From Sphingobacterium multivorum (GTDB taxonomy: Bacteria > Bacteroidota > Bacteroidia > Sphingobacteriales > Sphingobacteriaceae), in the NCBI RefSeq assembly GCF_900457465.1, contig NZ_UAUU01000011.1, positions 186,001 through 250,000 on the forward strand: a stretch of 64,000 nucleotides of DNA, in the 5' to 3' direction. The notes beneath the pieces were generated by a model. It was given only the letters and a program-made list of their open reading frames with translations, was not told the origin of the DNA and made no database searches. The translations under genes were made by a program, and so were the position numbers. Shown here in pieces: positions 54,027 to 63,783 of this stretch. Numbering within the stretch: the first letter of the stretch is position 1; each line of letters begins with the position of its first letter.

Positions 54027-55073
54027 ATGGAAAAAAATATATTCAAGTCAGTAGCGCTACTATGTAGTTCATTAATCGTGATTACCGGGATCGGCTGCAA
54101 AACATTGAGTAGCCAATCGCTGGCGGCAAATACGCAGGTCAATGATTCTGTTTCGTGGTCGGCTAAAAAAGAAAAGCAAAAAATAATGGATTACCTATCC
54201 CAGATTAAGGGAAAGCGTATTATAGGTGGTATACACAATCGCGAACCCAATAGTGAGCCTGCCCGCTGGACCAATGCCATAAACAAATTAGTAGGTAGAT
54301 ATCCGAAGCTGTGGAGCGGTGATTTTTTATTTCAGCAGGAAAATATTGATCACAGGAGCACTATGATTGATGAGGCTATCAGCCAATTCCATCAGGGTGC
54401 AATTGTTAATATCATGTGGCACGCCTGCAACCCTGTCAATGGGCAACCTTGTAGCTGGGATGACGGACGTGGCGTTTTGAGTCATTTGACAGACAGTCAG
54501 TGGGAAAACCTTTTTATAGAAGGGACCTTAGAGCATGGTAAATTGGTCTCGATTATGGAAGAAATTGCAGTTTATCTAAAGCGATTGAAAGACAACAAGG
54601 TCATCGCTCTGTTCAGGCCCTTTCATGAGATGAATCAGGGGAAATTTTGGTGGGGGGGACGCCCGGGAGAAAAAGGCACCGCTAGACTCTACCGGTATGT
54701 ACATGACTTTATGGTTAAGAAAAAAGAGCTCGATAATCTAATTTGGGTTTGGAATGTTCAAGATTTTCAAACCCTGGATACTGACGTCGAGCTGTATAAT
54801 CCCGGAAGATCCTATTGGGATATTGTTTCGCTTGATGTGTACGATGATCACACGGGGTTTAGTAATGAAAAGTATGATGCGATCGTTCGTGTAGCAGCAG
54901 GAAGGCCAATGGCGATCGGAGAGTGCCAGGTATTACCGTCACTTGAGGTACTTAAAGACCAGCCCAATTGGGTGTTTTTTATGGGCTGGTCAGAATTGGT
55001 CTTTGAAAAGAACAGTGAGGCTAAGATCAAAGCATTATACGGCTCCGATCAGGTAATTATGCTGGGTGAGTAG
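54027..55073 (+). CDS. Second GH26 enzyme, lipoprotein
   Basis: A 348-residue lipoprotein (lipobox IGC near residue 20). It is a full GH26 barrel with acid/base in FRPFHEMNQGKFWWGG (Glu near 201) and nucleophile in IGECQ (Glu near 299), plus an N-terminal GKRIIGGIHNREPN. Sequence differs widely from the first GH26 here. In B. fragilis and B. ovatus mannan loci, paired GH26 enzymes include one endo-mannanase and one that releases mannobiose; this could be either. The ATG at 54027 is chosen before the lipobox signal; the frame is open from 53964. Confidence 0.92.
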   Translation: MEKNIFKSVALLCSSLIVITGIGCKTLSSQSLAANTQVNDSVSWSAKKEKQKIMDYLSQIKGKRIIGGIHNREPNSEPARWTNAINKLVGRYPKLWSGDFLFQQENIDHRSTMIDEAISQFHQGAIVNIMWHACNPVNGQPCSWDDGRGVLSHLTDSQWENLFIEGTLEHGKLVSIMEEIAVYLKRLKDNKVIALFRPFHEMNQGKFWWGGRPGEKGTARLYRYVHDFMVKKKELDNLIWVWNVQDFQTLDTDVELYNPGRSYWDIVSLDVYDDHTGFSNEKYDAIVRVAAGRPMAIGECQVLPSLEVLKDQPNWVFFMGWSELVFEKNSEAKIKALYGSDQVIMLGE

Positions 55074-55165
55074 AATAATTACACCCTTGTATAACTATTT
55101 GTTAATAAAGTATTAGTTAGCGATATCGTTAGCTTACTATCTTAGAATAACCAAAATAAACAATT

Positions 55166-56368
55166 ATGAGATCTTTATGTAAATTATGGTGCATCTGCTT
55201 GATCATATTGTCATACAGCTGCCAAAAAAAAGCTTTTGATCAGGCTGCAGAATCTCTGCCCAAGCAGAAAAAGATGGCTTTGAACAGTAATGGTGTTGCT
55301 CCGGCTTCAATCACCGATGCCGTGACTATTTCGGGCAATAAATTTTATGTTGCCTCAAAGCAGATTTTTTTCAATGGTATCAACACGGCCTGGCAAAAGC
55401 AAAGCGATTATACTTTAGACTTTTTAGGTAGAAATTTTGATTACACCTGGTGGAGCAATGAGTTTCAGCGTTACAAGGATAACAAAATTAACCTTGCTAG
55501 AATCTGGGTGCATGGGTCTGGGAGCCATAGTCCGTCTTTAAACGGTGACGGTCTTGTCACAGGTGCCAGTAGTCAATTCTGGACAGATATGGATCAACTC
55601 GTTCAGATCGCTAAATCAAAGGGAGTGTATCTACTGGTGACATTTTGGTCATTTGATATGGTAAAAAATACCAGTAGCAAGTACAATCAATTTAGGCAGA
55701 TCATCAATGACGTCAACAAAACCCAGTGGTATACCGAATATTTCCTTGTCCCCTTTCTGCAGCGTTATGAAAATGAACCCACCATTATGGGCTATGATAT
55801 CTGCAATGAGCCAGAGCATATGTGGCGTGATGCAAACTGTGGCAATTTAAATAAGAACAATGTCGTGCGTTTCATTGCCTGGTGCGCGGCAAAGACAAAC
55901 CAATTTTCTACCAAGCCGGTGACGGTAGGTTCAATGTGGATTATTTTTAACAGCGATAGGTACACATCATGGGATACCTATGGGGGCAATAATTATAGCA
56001 ATGCAAAATTGCAGGCGCAATACAACAATTCCAACGCCTATTTAGATTTTTATTCACCCCATTGGTACCAGTGGCAATCCTCCGGGGCGCCATTTACCAC
56101 CACCATCGGCTATTGGTTAGATAATGGTGATAAACCGGTCTTGATCGGAGAAACACCGGGTTATGATGTCAACAGTTCATCCTATAATAATTCCGGGAAT
56201 TGGAATATTACCCTAGCCAATTATTACAAACAAAGCTATTGGAACGGGTATGCAGGCGTATGTGCATGGAAAAATCCATGGGAAAATGATAACTACGGGA
56301 ATTTCAATGCCATTAAGGTGGCTACAAATGATTTTTATGTCAATTATCCGAATCTAGTTTATCCCTAA
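55166..56368 (+). CDS. GH5 beta-mannanase (subfamily 7-like), lipoprotein
   Basis: A 400-residue lipoprotein (SYSC near residue 19) with a GH5 barrel. The acid/base is in GYDICNEPEHMW (Glu near 215) and the nucleophile in VLIGETPG (Glu near 329). It also has the mannanase-type FFNGINTAWQ, NLARIWVHG and FYSPHWYQW. It hydrolyses internal mannan bonds, so the locus holds three or four mannan-active enzymes of two families. It is 92 bases after the GH26 gene and is followed by a terminator, which ends the first transcription unit. Confidence 0.92.
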   Translation: MRSLCKLWCICLIILSYSCQKKAFDQAAESLPKQKKMALNSNGVAPASITDAVTISGNKFYVASKQIFFNGINTAWQKQSDYTLDFLGRNFDYTWWSNEFQRYKDNKINLARIWVHGSGSHSPSLNGDGLVTGASSQFWTDMDQLVQIAKSKGVYLLVTFWSFDMVKNTSSKYNQFRQIINDVNKTQWYTEYFLVPFLQRYENEPTIMGYDICNEPEHMWRDANCGNLNKNNVVRFIAWCAAKTNQFSTKPVTVGSMWIIFNSDRYTSWDTYGGNNYSNAKLQAQYNNSNAYLDFYSPHWYQWQSSGAPFTTTIGYWLDNGDKPVLIGETPGYDVNSSSYNNSGNWNITLANYYKQSYWNGYAGVCAWKNPWENDNYGNFNAIKVATNDFYVNYPNLVYP

Positions 56369-56403
56369 CAGTGTTGTATTCTAGTGATTGATAATTGGTG
56401 TTA

Positions 56404-56430
56404 GAGGAGCAGTTTACTGCTCCTTTTTTA
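56404..56430 (+). terminator. Rho-independent terminator after the GH5 gene
   Basis: A perfect 8-bp stem, AGGAGCAG (56405-56412) and CTGCTCCT (56417-56424), with a 4-base loop and six T after it. It separates the susC operon from the GH30 operon. Confidence 0.9.
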
Positions 56431-56450
56431 CTAGTAGGCCAATTTGGAGA

Positions 56451-56567
56451 TAAAATAGTATACCCCGTAAGTAATGTTTAAATGTTTTTTTTATGATTTT
56501 TAGTTCGAATTGAATTACCTACTGCTAAAATAGTATTAGTCGAGGTAAGCTTTACCAAGTAAATTTG
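56451..56567 (+). promoter_or_regulatory. Promoter region of the GH30 operon with recurring motif
   Basis: TAAAATAGTAT occurs twice, at 56451-56461 and 56526-56536 (the second extended to TAAAATAGTATT). From the start of the second copy, 34 bases lead to TAAATTTG (56560-56567), an exact TAnnTTTG -7 box. The spacing matches the susC promoter within one base. This supports a shared regulator. Confidence 0.6.
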
Positions 56568-56622
56568 CTGTAGAGATGTTAAAAGATAACCAATTGTAAT
56601 ATTCAGACTAGGCTCACAAATC

Positions 56623-58119
56623 ATGATTATTCGACGACCAAATCCAAAATTATTATACGCCTCATTATTTGCGATCCTATCTGTTATTCAATTGAAGGCG
56701 CAAGAACACAAATTAAACCAGTGGGTGACCCAAGATCAGCCTCTTTCGCAGCTTTCCGCAGGGCCGTCGGCAGTATTTGAGCCGACATCACGGGGGCGTC
56801 AACTACTTATCGTTATTGACGAAAGACAGGCATTCCAGACTATTGATGGATTTGGGTTTGCGCTGACGGGAGGTAGTGCCCAACTGATACATCAGATGGT
56901 ACCGGATAAAAGGTCTAAGCTTCTACACGAACTTTTCAGTGCCGGAGATGGAATCGCCATTAGTGCTATCCGTTTAAGTATTGGTGCATCCGATCTAAAT
57001 AGCTTTGTTTATACCTATAATGATCTCAGTGGTAGTCAGGCAGATCCGGATCTTTTGAATTTCAGCCTGGGGCATGATTACGAACATGTCATTCCTGTAC
57101 TCAAAGAAATTTTGGCCATCAACCCCAAAATTCAGATTATGGCTTCGCCCTGGACTGCTCCTGTGTGGATGAAAGTGGGACAGCAGTTTCAAGGCGGCTC
57201 ATTAAAGACGGACTGCTATCCTGTATATGCCCGTTATCTTTTACGTTATGTACAGGAAATGGAAAAAAATGGGATCCCCATTCATATGATTACTGTTCAA
57301 AATGAACCACTCAATTCGAGGAATACTCCCAGTATGCCATTTTCTGTATCGCAGATGCGCAATTTTCTAAGAGACCATTTACTGCCCGTCTTTAACAAAT
57401 TGAAGCCGGACACAAAAATTATTCTTTTTGATCATAATTGTGATAGACCAGATTATCCATTGACCCTGTTGAATGACCCTGCTATTGGTCCATATGTAGA
57501 TGGATCCGGTTTCCACCACTATGGAGGTGACATTGGTACGATGTCATTGGTGCATCAAGCCAGACCTGACAAAAATATCTATTTTACAGAACAGATGGTC
57601 ATTCAATCTAACCAGAGTAAAATCAGCAACCTTGCCTACCAGACCGAACGTCTTGTTATCGGAACCATGCGCAACTGGAGCCGGAATATGATATTGTGGA
57701 ATTTGGCCGCAGATCCCGATAATGATCCCCATACAGATAATGGTGGATGTGCCATATGTCAGGGCGCACTTACCATTGATGGAGATCAGGTATCAAGAAA
57801 TGTGGCCTATTACGTTGTTGCACATATTTCAAAATTCGTTCCGCCGGGATCGGTACGTGTTTCCTCCAATGCTCCTTATGATCAAGGTGTTGACATTACC
57901 ACGGACGAGGAAAACGCGGATATCAAACGCGTTACTACAGTACAGAATAGTGGAGTATTGCCCAATGTTGCGTTTCTTACTCCCAAAAAAGATATTGTCC
58001 TGATTGTTGCAAACAGTTCATTCTATGATCGGGAGGTAAAAGTTCAGTATAAGGGTAAATTCAGCATGATAAAGTTAGCTGCTGGAGCAGTAGGCACCTA
58101 TTGCTGGAAATCAGAATAA
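56623..58119 (+). CDS. GH30 family glycoside hydrolase
   Basis: A 498-residue secreted enzyme (signal ends QLKAQ). The barrel starts with QTIDGFGFALTGGSA, typical of GH30 clan enzymes, and has the acid/base in TVQNEPLNSRNT (Glu near 228) and the nucleophile in IYFTEQMV (Glu near 323), with a C-terminal beta domain (about 410-498). GH30 members are beta-glucosidases, beta-1,6-glucanases and others; in a mannan locus it may remove glucose or other side units from glucomannan. It heads a second operon with the same promoter motif as susC. Confidence 0.88.
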   Translation: MIIRRPNPKLLYASLFAILSVIQLKAQEHKLNQWVTQDQPLSQLSAGPSAVFEPTSRGRQLLIVIDERQAFQTIDGFGFALTGGSAQLIHQMVPDKRSKLLHELFSAGDGIAISAIRLSIGASDLNSFVYTYNDLSGSQADPDLLNFSLGHDYEHVIPVLKEILAINPKIQIMASPWTAPVWMKVGQQFQGGSLKTDCYPVYARYLLRYVQEMEKNGIPIHMITVQNEPLNSRNTPSMPFSVSQMRNFLRDHLLPVFNKLKPDTKIILFDHNCDRPDYPLTLLNDPAIGPYVDGSGFHHYGGDIGTMSLVHQARPDKNIYFTEQMVIQSNQSKISNLAYQTERLVIGTMRNWSRNMILWNLAADPDNDPHTDNGGCAICQGALTIDGDQVSRNVAYYVVAHISKFVPPGSVRVSSNAPYDQGVDITTDEENADIKRVTTVQNSGVLPNVAFLTPKKDIVLIVANSSFYDREVKVQYKGKFSMIKLAAGAVGTYCWKSE

Positions 58120-58210
58120 AAAATTATGAAACCACCATGAATATTCAAACCACACAGTGGGAAGAATAAATCTGGCGGCCTCATTACCATTGAAAACAAA
58201 TGATAAACAG

Positions 58211-59368
58211 ATGAAAAAACTAATTTTATTGGGCACAGCGTTGTTAGGTCTCTATTTGCCTGTTAAAGCACAGCGGGACGGATCCTCATTTAGCACAGCC
58301 GGTTGGTGGCAGGCATCGACAGGCAAATTTTCACCTGCGATTGATTCCAGTGGACGGGTTACCTTCCGTGTGAAGGCACCCCAAGCCAGCAAAGTGCAGG
58401 TCGAGATTGGCGACTGGGACATTATGAGATTGGCGATGGAACAGGATACAAGTGGTGTTTGGACGGCGTCTACGACCTCCCTATTGCCAGGTATTTATCA
58501 GTATGTATTTGTGGTAGATGGAAAACGTTCTATAGATTTAGCCAATCCTAAAGTCAATACGGTACAGAAGTGTATGGTAGTGTATTGGAAATTATAGCAC
58601 GTCAGCCTGCCGTTGATCAGTTAAGAGCCGTCAACCACGGAGAACTCCGCATCTTGACTTATACCGCCAGCAAATTAAACAAGCAGCGCAACCTTTATGT
58701 CTATGTGCCACCCCAAGCTGTCCAGTCAGCTAAACCGCTGCCAGTTTTATATCTCAGACATGGTGGGGGAGATGATGAGGGGAGTTGGTTTCGTGATGGC
58801 GTGTTGCGTATATCATGGATAATTTGATTGCCGAAAAAAAAATAAAACCCATGTTGGTGGTTATGACCAATGGTCTAACGGATGGATCTTGGGCCGGGGG
58901 TAGTTCAGTTGAAGGGATGGATCTTCTTGAGGATGAGTTGCTAAACGACGTTAAGCCGCTTATCGAGCAACGATTTAATGTCGGTAAGGATAAGTCATAC
59001 CGGGCCATAGCTGGTTTATCTATGGGAGGAGGCCAGGCTTTCGTGATCGGTATGCGAAATAAAGATACTTTCCAATATATAGGTCAATTTAGCTCGGGAC
59101 TTTTGAGTGATCCAGCATTTGATTTTGATCGCTATATCCCCAATATGTCAGCTTTAAAATCTTCTTCTAATGGTCAAGCTGTCAATATTTGGTCAACTGT
59201 GGTACCAAAGATCCTCGATACAACGGACATTTAGCTTTTCTCCAGAAGTTGAAAAGCTATGGGGTTGATTATGTCTATGACCAGGCAGATGCTGGCCACG
59301 AATGGTCATTCTGGAGGGGACAATTGGAAAAATTTGTCCAACAGATCTTTAAAGAGCACAAGAAATAG
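58211..59368 (+). pseudogene. CE1-like acetyl esterase with N-terminal E-set domain, three indels
   Basis: An exported esterase. A signal peptide (from ATG 58211) is followed by a CBM48-like beta domain (VTFRVKAPQASKVQVEIGDW), then an esterase-D-like fold in which the nucleophile is in IAGLSMGGGQAF, and a C-terminal HEWSFWRG with the catalytic His. Three lost single bases break the frame: GGG near 58564, GGG near 58799 and TT near 59204. Repair gives 1161 bases, 386 residues, normal length. It would remove acetyl groups from acetylated mannan. It could be real decay or sequencing error. Confidence 0.85.
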
Positions 59369-59405
59369 AAAATATACAAGAGAAACAAAACTATACTTAT
59401 AGAAG

Positions 59406-60575
59406 ATGAATTTAATATTTGAAAATCGTAGACAAGCTATTGAACAAGCACATCAGGAACTAATTTCTCGAAAAAATACGCCATTATTGCCAGGAAATGG
59501 GATATACGAGCGGTATACCTATCCAGTTCTGACTGCTGATCATACACCACTTCATTGGCGTTATGATTTTGATGAGCAGAGAAATCCCTTTCTGATGGAG
59601 CGTTTCGGCATCAATGGGACATTCAATGCTGGGGCAATCAAGTGGCAGGACAAATATATTATGGTTGTGCGTGTAGAGGGAAACGATCGCAAGTCATTTT
59701 TTGCTATTGCCGAAAGTGAAAATGGTATAGACGGTTTCCATTTTTGGGATTATCCGATAGATATTCCCGAGACCGAAATTCCAGATACCAATATCTATGA
59801 TATGCGTCTCACGCTACACGAGGACGGATGGATCTATGGTATTTTCTGTACCGAACGCAAAGATCCCGCAGCTCCTGCTGGTGATCTATCTTCGGCAGTC
59901 GCTGCTGCCGGCATTGTACGTACCCGCGACTTGGTCACATGGGAACGCTTGCCAGATTTACAATCCAGCAGTCAGCAGCGCAATGTGGTCCTCCACCCCG
60001 AGTTTGTCGATGGTAAGTATGCACTTTACACACGTCCACAGGATAGTTTTATTGATGCAGGGAAAGGTGGTGGAATAGGTTGGGCTCTGGTAGACAGTAT
60101 GGAAAATGCGGTTGTTTCCGAAGAGAAAATTATAAATCACCGGCACTATCATACCATTAAAGAGCTTAAGAATGGGCAAGGGCCAGCACCCATTAAAACC
60201 GTGCGTGGCTGGCTACACCTGGCACATGGCGTACGGATGTGTGCTGCAGGCCTCAGGTATGTACTCTATCTTTTTGTAACAGATCTGGCACATCCCGACC
60301 AAATAATTGCTGAACCCGCGGGACATTTTATGGCACCCAAGGGTATAGAAAGAGTAGGAGATGTCTCCAACGTACTCTTTTCAAATGGCTGGATCGCAGA
60401 CCCCGATGGTACCGTTTATATCTATTATGCTTCGAGCGATACACGGATGCATGTCGCCTTATCATCGATAGACAGATTGCTTGATTATTGTTTTAATACA
60501 GCCCAGGATGGATTTCGGTCAGCAGCATCAGTCAAGGTCGTACATACGATCGCTTCAAAAAATCTAAATAGTTAG
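59406..60575 (+). CDS. GH130 mannosylglucose phosphorylase
   Basis: A 389-residue cytoplasmic phosphorylase. The family's FNAGAIKWQDKYIMVVRVEG and the acid Asp in IYDMRLTLHEDG (near 132) match the GH130_1 group, which cleaves 4-O-beta-mannosyl-glucose with phosphate to mannose-1-phosphate and glucose. Length agrees with the B. fragilis enzyme. It works with the 2-epimerase encoded two genes downstream, which converts mannobiose to its substrate. It is 37 bases after the esterase gene, so it is in the same operon. Confidence 0.92.
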   Translation: MNLIFENRRQAIEQAHQELISRKNTPLLPGNGIYERYTYPVLTADHTPLHWRYDFDEQRNPFLMERFGINGTFNAGAIKWQDKYIMVVRVEGNDRKSFFAIAESENGIDGFHFWDYPIDIPETEIPDTNIYDMRLTLHEDGWIYGIFCTERKDPAAPAGDLSSAVAAAGIVRTRDLVTWERLPDLQSSSQQRNVVLHPEFVDGKYALYTRPQDSFIDAGKGGGIGWALVDSMENAVVSEEKIINHRHYHTIKELKNGQGPAPIKTVRGWLHLAHGVRMCAAGLRYVLYLFVTDLAHPDQIIAEPAGHFMAPKGIERVGDVSNVLFSNGWIADPDGTVYIYYASSDTRMHVALSSIDRLLDYCFNTAQDGFRSAASVKVVHTIASKNLNS

Positions 60576-60598
60576 ATTTGCATCCAGAATACCTACTT

Positions 60599-62014
60599 AT
60601 GAGAATTGAAAATGAAAAAATCTCGTTGAGAGAGAAAATCGGATATGGTCTGGGAGATGCAGCGTCGTCCATGTTCTGGAAGCTGTTTGGTATGTACTTG
60701 ATGTTTTTTTATACCGATATTTTTGGTATGGAGGCGAAAGCTGTTGGTACCATGTTTTTGATCACCAGAGTTTGGGACTCGCTGTTCGATCCCATTATAG
60801 GTGTACTTGCAGACCGTACACGGAGCCGTTGGGGTAAGTTCAGACCATTTATCCTTTACGTTGCCATACCCTTTGGTTTAATCGGTGCAGCAACATTTTA
60901 TACGCCTGATTTTTCGCATACCGGAAAAATTATCTATGCCTACCTGACTTATTCTTTGATGATGATGGTGTATTCGGCGATCAACGTACCATACGCATCA
61001 TTATTGGGTGTAATGAGTCCCTTTCCCAAAGTGCGTAATGTACTGGCTACCTTTCGGATGACATTCGCCTATATCGGGAGTTTTGTTACCCTGCTTTTAT
61101 TCAACCCATTAATAGATTTTTTCAGTAAGGCGGGAGCAGATCTTACGTCACTTCAGCATGGTTGGTTTATGGCTGCACTAGTTATTGCTGCATTTTCAAC
61201 GATACTTTTTTTGCTATGTTTTTATTGGACAAAGGAAAGGGTCGTAGAGGTGACGGCGCATCACTCGACATTAAAGCAAGATATCGGAGACTTGCTAAAA
61301 AATGGTCCTTGGTGGATACTGCTGGGAGCCGGGGTGGCGGCGCTTGTTTTTAATTCCATTCGGGATGGAGCAACGCTGTACTACTTCAAGTATTATGTTG
61401 AGGAGCATCAAATCGACCGCATCATGATTTTTGAGGTACCATTTGTATTAAGTGGACTTTATTTGGCCCTTGGGCAAGCTGCTAATATATTAGGTGTTGT
61501 ATTAGCAGCTCCAGTAAGTAATCGTATCGGAAAAAAAAGCACCTATATGATTGCCATGCTTATTGCTACGGTGGGAAGTATTGCCTTTTACTGGTTGGGC
61601 AAAGAAGATCTAATTCTTATATTTTCTCTTCAGGTACTCATCAGTATTTGCGCTGGGAGCGTATTTCCCTTGCTTTGGTCGATGTATGCCGACTGTGCAG
61701 ATTATTCCGAACTACGTACAGGCAATAGGGCAACAGGTTTGATCTTTAGTTCTTCATCGATGAGTCAGAAGCTCGGCTGGGCATTTGGGACGGCTCTGAC
61801 AGGTTGGCTATTGGCTTATTATGGTTTTCAGGCCAATCAGCAGCAGAGTGACGAAGCACTTCATGGTATTCGGATGTTCTTGAGTTTTTTCCCTGCAATC
61901 GGTACTGTATTATCCGTGTTGTTCATAAGTTTTTACCCTTTGAGCGAAAAACGGATGGATCTGATCCTTAATGATCTAAAGAATAAAAGAGAGGCTGATC
62001 TTGAAAAAAAATAA
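60599..62014 (+). CDS. GPH family sugar:cation symporter (MFS)
   Basis: A protein of about 471 residues with twelve predicted membrane helices. It shows the GPH-family lead KIGYGLGDAASSMFWKLFGMYLMFFYTDIFG and the loop DPIIGVLADRTRSRWGKFRPFIL. It imports a disaccharide, probably mannobiose, with Na+ or H+ across the inner membrane. The ATG at 60599 is preferred over TTG at 60578, which would add seven residues ahead of the family's usual beginning. It is in the operon between the phosphorylase and the epimerase, which suits a disaccharide pathway. Confidence 0.93.
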   Translation: MRIENEKISLREKIGYGLGDAASSMFWKLFGMYLMFFYTDIFGMEAKAVGTMFLITRVWDSLFDPIIGVLADRTRSRWGKFRPFILYVAIPFGLIGAATFYTPDFSHTGKIIYAYLTYSLMMMVYSAINVPYASLLGVMSPFPKVRNVLATFRMTFAYIGSFVTLLLFNPLIDFFSKAGADLTSLQHGWFMAALVIAAFSTILFLLCFYWTKERVVEVTAHHSTLKQDIGDLLKNGPWWILLGAGVAALVFNSIRDGATLYYFKYYVEEHQIDRIMIFEVPFVLSGLYLALGQAANILGVVLAAPVSNRIGKKSTYMIAMLIATVGSIAFYWLGKEDLILIFSLQVLISICAGSVFPLLWSMYADCADYSELRTGNRATGLIFSSSSMSQKLGWAFGTALTGWLLAYYGFQANQQQSDEALHGIRMFLSFFPAIGTVLSVLFISFYPLSEKRMDLILNDLKNKREADLEKK

Positions 62015-62043
62015 GATGAAGCAACACATTTAGCTTGAATTAA

Positions 62044-63213
62044 ATGAATCGTTTTAGAGAAACACTTGAAAACAACATACTTCCATTTTGGAGTGAAAAA
62101 ATGGTCGATCTGGAATTTGGCGGGTTTTACGGAAAGATGGATGGGCATAATCATTTGGTGCCCTATGCTAGCAAAGGAGCTGTTATGCATGCCAGGATCC
62201 TTTGGACGTTCTCTGCTGCCTATCGCCAATTTAACGATATATCCTATTTACGAATGGCCGAACGGGCTTACCACTACTTACGCGATAATTTTATCGATAA
62301 AGAATATGGCGGGGTTTATTGGGAGCTTGATTATCAGGGCAAGCCCCTCAATACAAAAAAACAGACCTATGCACAGGGCTTTGCACTGTACGGCTTCTCG
62401 GAGTTTTACAGGGCTACAGGAACATCCGAAGCTTTGGAGTTATCAATAGATCTTTTTAAGTTGATCGAGCATACTTATGATGATAAGTATGGCGGATACT
62501 TGGAAGCTTTTTCGCGCGACTGGTCACCGATAGCCGATATGCGGCTGAGTGAAAAAGACGAGAATGTGGTTAAAACCATGAATACCCATTTGCATATTCT
62601 TGAGCCCTATACCAATCTGCTACAGGTGTGGCCAGATGATCAATTAATTTCAGCCCAAAAGGGTCTGGTCGATCTTTTCGTCAGCAAAATCTATGATTCG
62701 CGTACAGGGCATCTCAATCTTTTTTTTGATCGTGAGTGGAACTCAACAACTGATACCATATCATATGGTCATGATATTGAAGCAGCATGGCTTTTGTGGG
62801 AAGCTACTATTGTATTGAATATTCCCGCATTCTCCCAATCCATCAAAGATATTGTGACCAGCATTGGTCTCGCCGCCGTGGAGGGCATCCTTCCTGACGG
62901 AAGTATGGCTTACGAATTTAAAAATGGTCATTTAGATGAGGAAAGACATTGGTGGGTACAGGCCGAGGCAGTAGTTGGTTATAGCTATCTGTCCAAAATT
63001 GTACCTGACTCCAAGTTTTTAGATTTAGCAGAAAATGCCTGGAACTTTATTCAGACAAAACTTATTGATGTTCAATTTGGAGAATGGCACTGGAGTGTAT
63101 TGCCCGATGGACAAATAAATCGTAACGATGATAAGGCAGGTTTCTGGAAATGCCCTTATCACAACGGCCGGATGTGTTTAGAAATGCTTCGGTTTAATGA
63201 CTACGTCTGCTAA
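62044..63213 (+). CDS. Mannobiose/cellobiose 2-epimerase (AGE family)
   Basis: A 389-residue cytoplasmic epimerase with an alpha6/alpha6 barrel. Conserved His lie in NTHLHILEPYTNL (182 and 184), SYGHDIEAAWLL (243), RHWWVQAEAVVGY (302) and YHNGR (373). The positions agree with those of characterised cellobiose 2-epimerases. It turns beta-1,4-mannobiose into mannosyl-glucose for the GH130 phosphorylase. It is the last gene of the locus, 29 bases after the symporter gene. Confidence 0.93.
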   Translation: MNRFRETLENNILPFWSEKMVDLEFGGFYGKMDGHNHLVPYASKGAVMHARILWTFSAAYRQFNDISYLRMAERAYHYLRDNFIDKEYGGVYWELDYQGKPLNTKKQTYAQGFALYGFSEFYRATGTSEALELSIDLFKLIEHTYDDKYGGYLEAFSRDWSPIADMRLSEKDENVVKTMNTHLHILEPYTNLLQVWPDDQLISAQKGLVDLFVSKIYDSRTGHLNLFFDREWNSTTDTISYGHDIEAAWLLWEATIVLNIPAFSQSIKDIVTSIGLAAVEGILPDGSMAYEFKNGHLDEERHWWVQAEAVVGYSYLSKIVPDSKFLDLAENAWNFIQTKLIDVQFGEWHWSVLPDGQINRNDDKAGFWKCPYHNGRMCLEMLRFNDYVC

Positions 63214-63783
63214 AATTATGAAATAAATTTTTAGGTACCGGATATTTATTTTAAATTAACCTTTGCACTTGCGGCTAAAATGTATGTCAATTCAGCGATT
63301 GGGAAAAAGTAGCTTTATAACTTATTTATAGAAAGATAAATGAAAGGAGGCTTCGATTTCCTAGGGGATTCAGAGTATTTCTCATTTTAGCTGAGATTAC
63401 CTTGGAAATTCTCGCTATTTATAGAGGTACTTTTATTCTCATTTTCTTTCTAAACTGTATTGTTCTCGATTCTATTACCAACTATCTATATCAAAGGGCG
63501 ATTACAAAAGAGAATATAATAGCATCATAGTTACTCTAAAAGAATGTTACTGACGTAGCGTTTAAATATAAGTTTGATGATCAATATTAAATATTGTAAT
63601 TTAAATTCAAGTATTTTGGATGACAAATCCTTAAGGGGAAATCGAACTCCTGAAAAGAGAGGTCAGAGATGTCGTAAACCTCGTTTTTTACGTCAACGGT
63701 AACCAAAGACTAAATAATTCTGTTAAAATTTTCGAACTCTATGTGTAGGTGTTTTAACAGGTTGATTCATAGTTTTTTAGGGG
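63214..63783. other. Gene-free region with att-like words next to tmRNA
   Basis: About 570 AT-rich bases without a convincing gene. The word TCGAACTC, which lies in the tmRNA 3' part (63841-63848), recurs at 63642-63649 and in TTCGAACTCT at 63731-63740 (tmRNA: TTCGAACTCT at 63840-63849). Since tmRNA 3' ends are frequent integrase targets, these may be remains of old attachment sites. The left half, up to about 63600, shows nothing I can assign. Confidence 0.4.

Noticed and set aside
63637..63660. tRNA gene suggested by a T-loop-like stretch
   Set aside because: Only a T-arm-like piece is present; no acceptor, D-arm or anticodon arm can be built around it.
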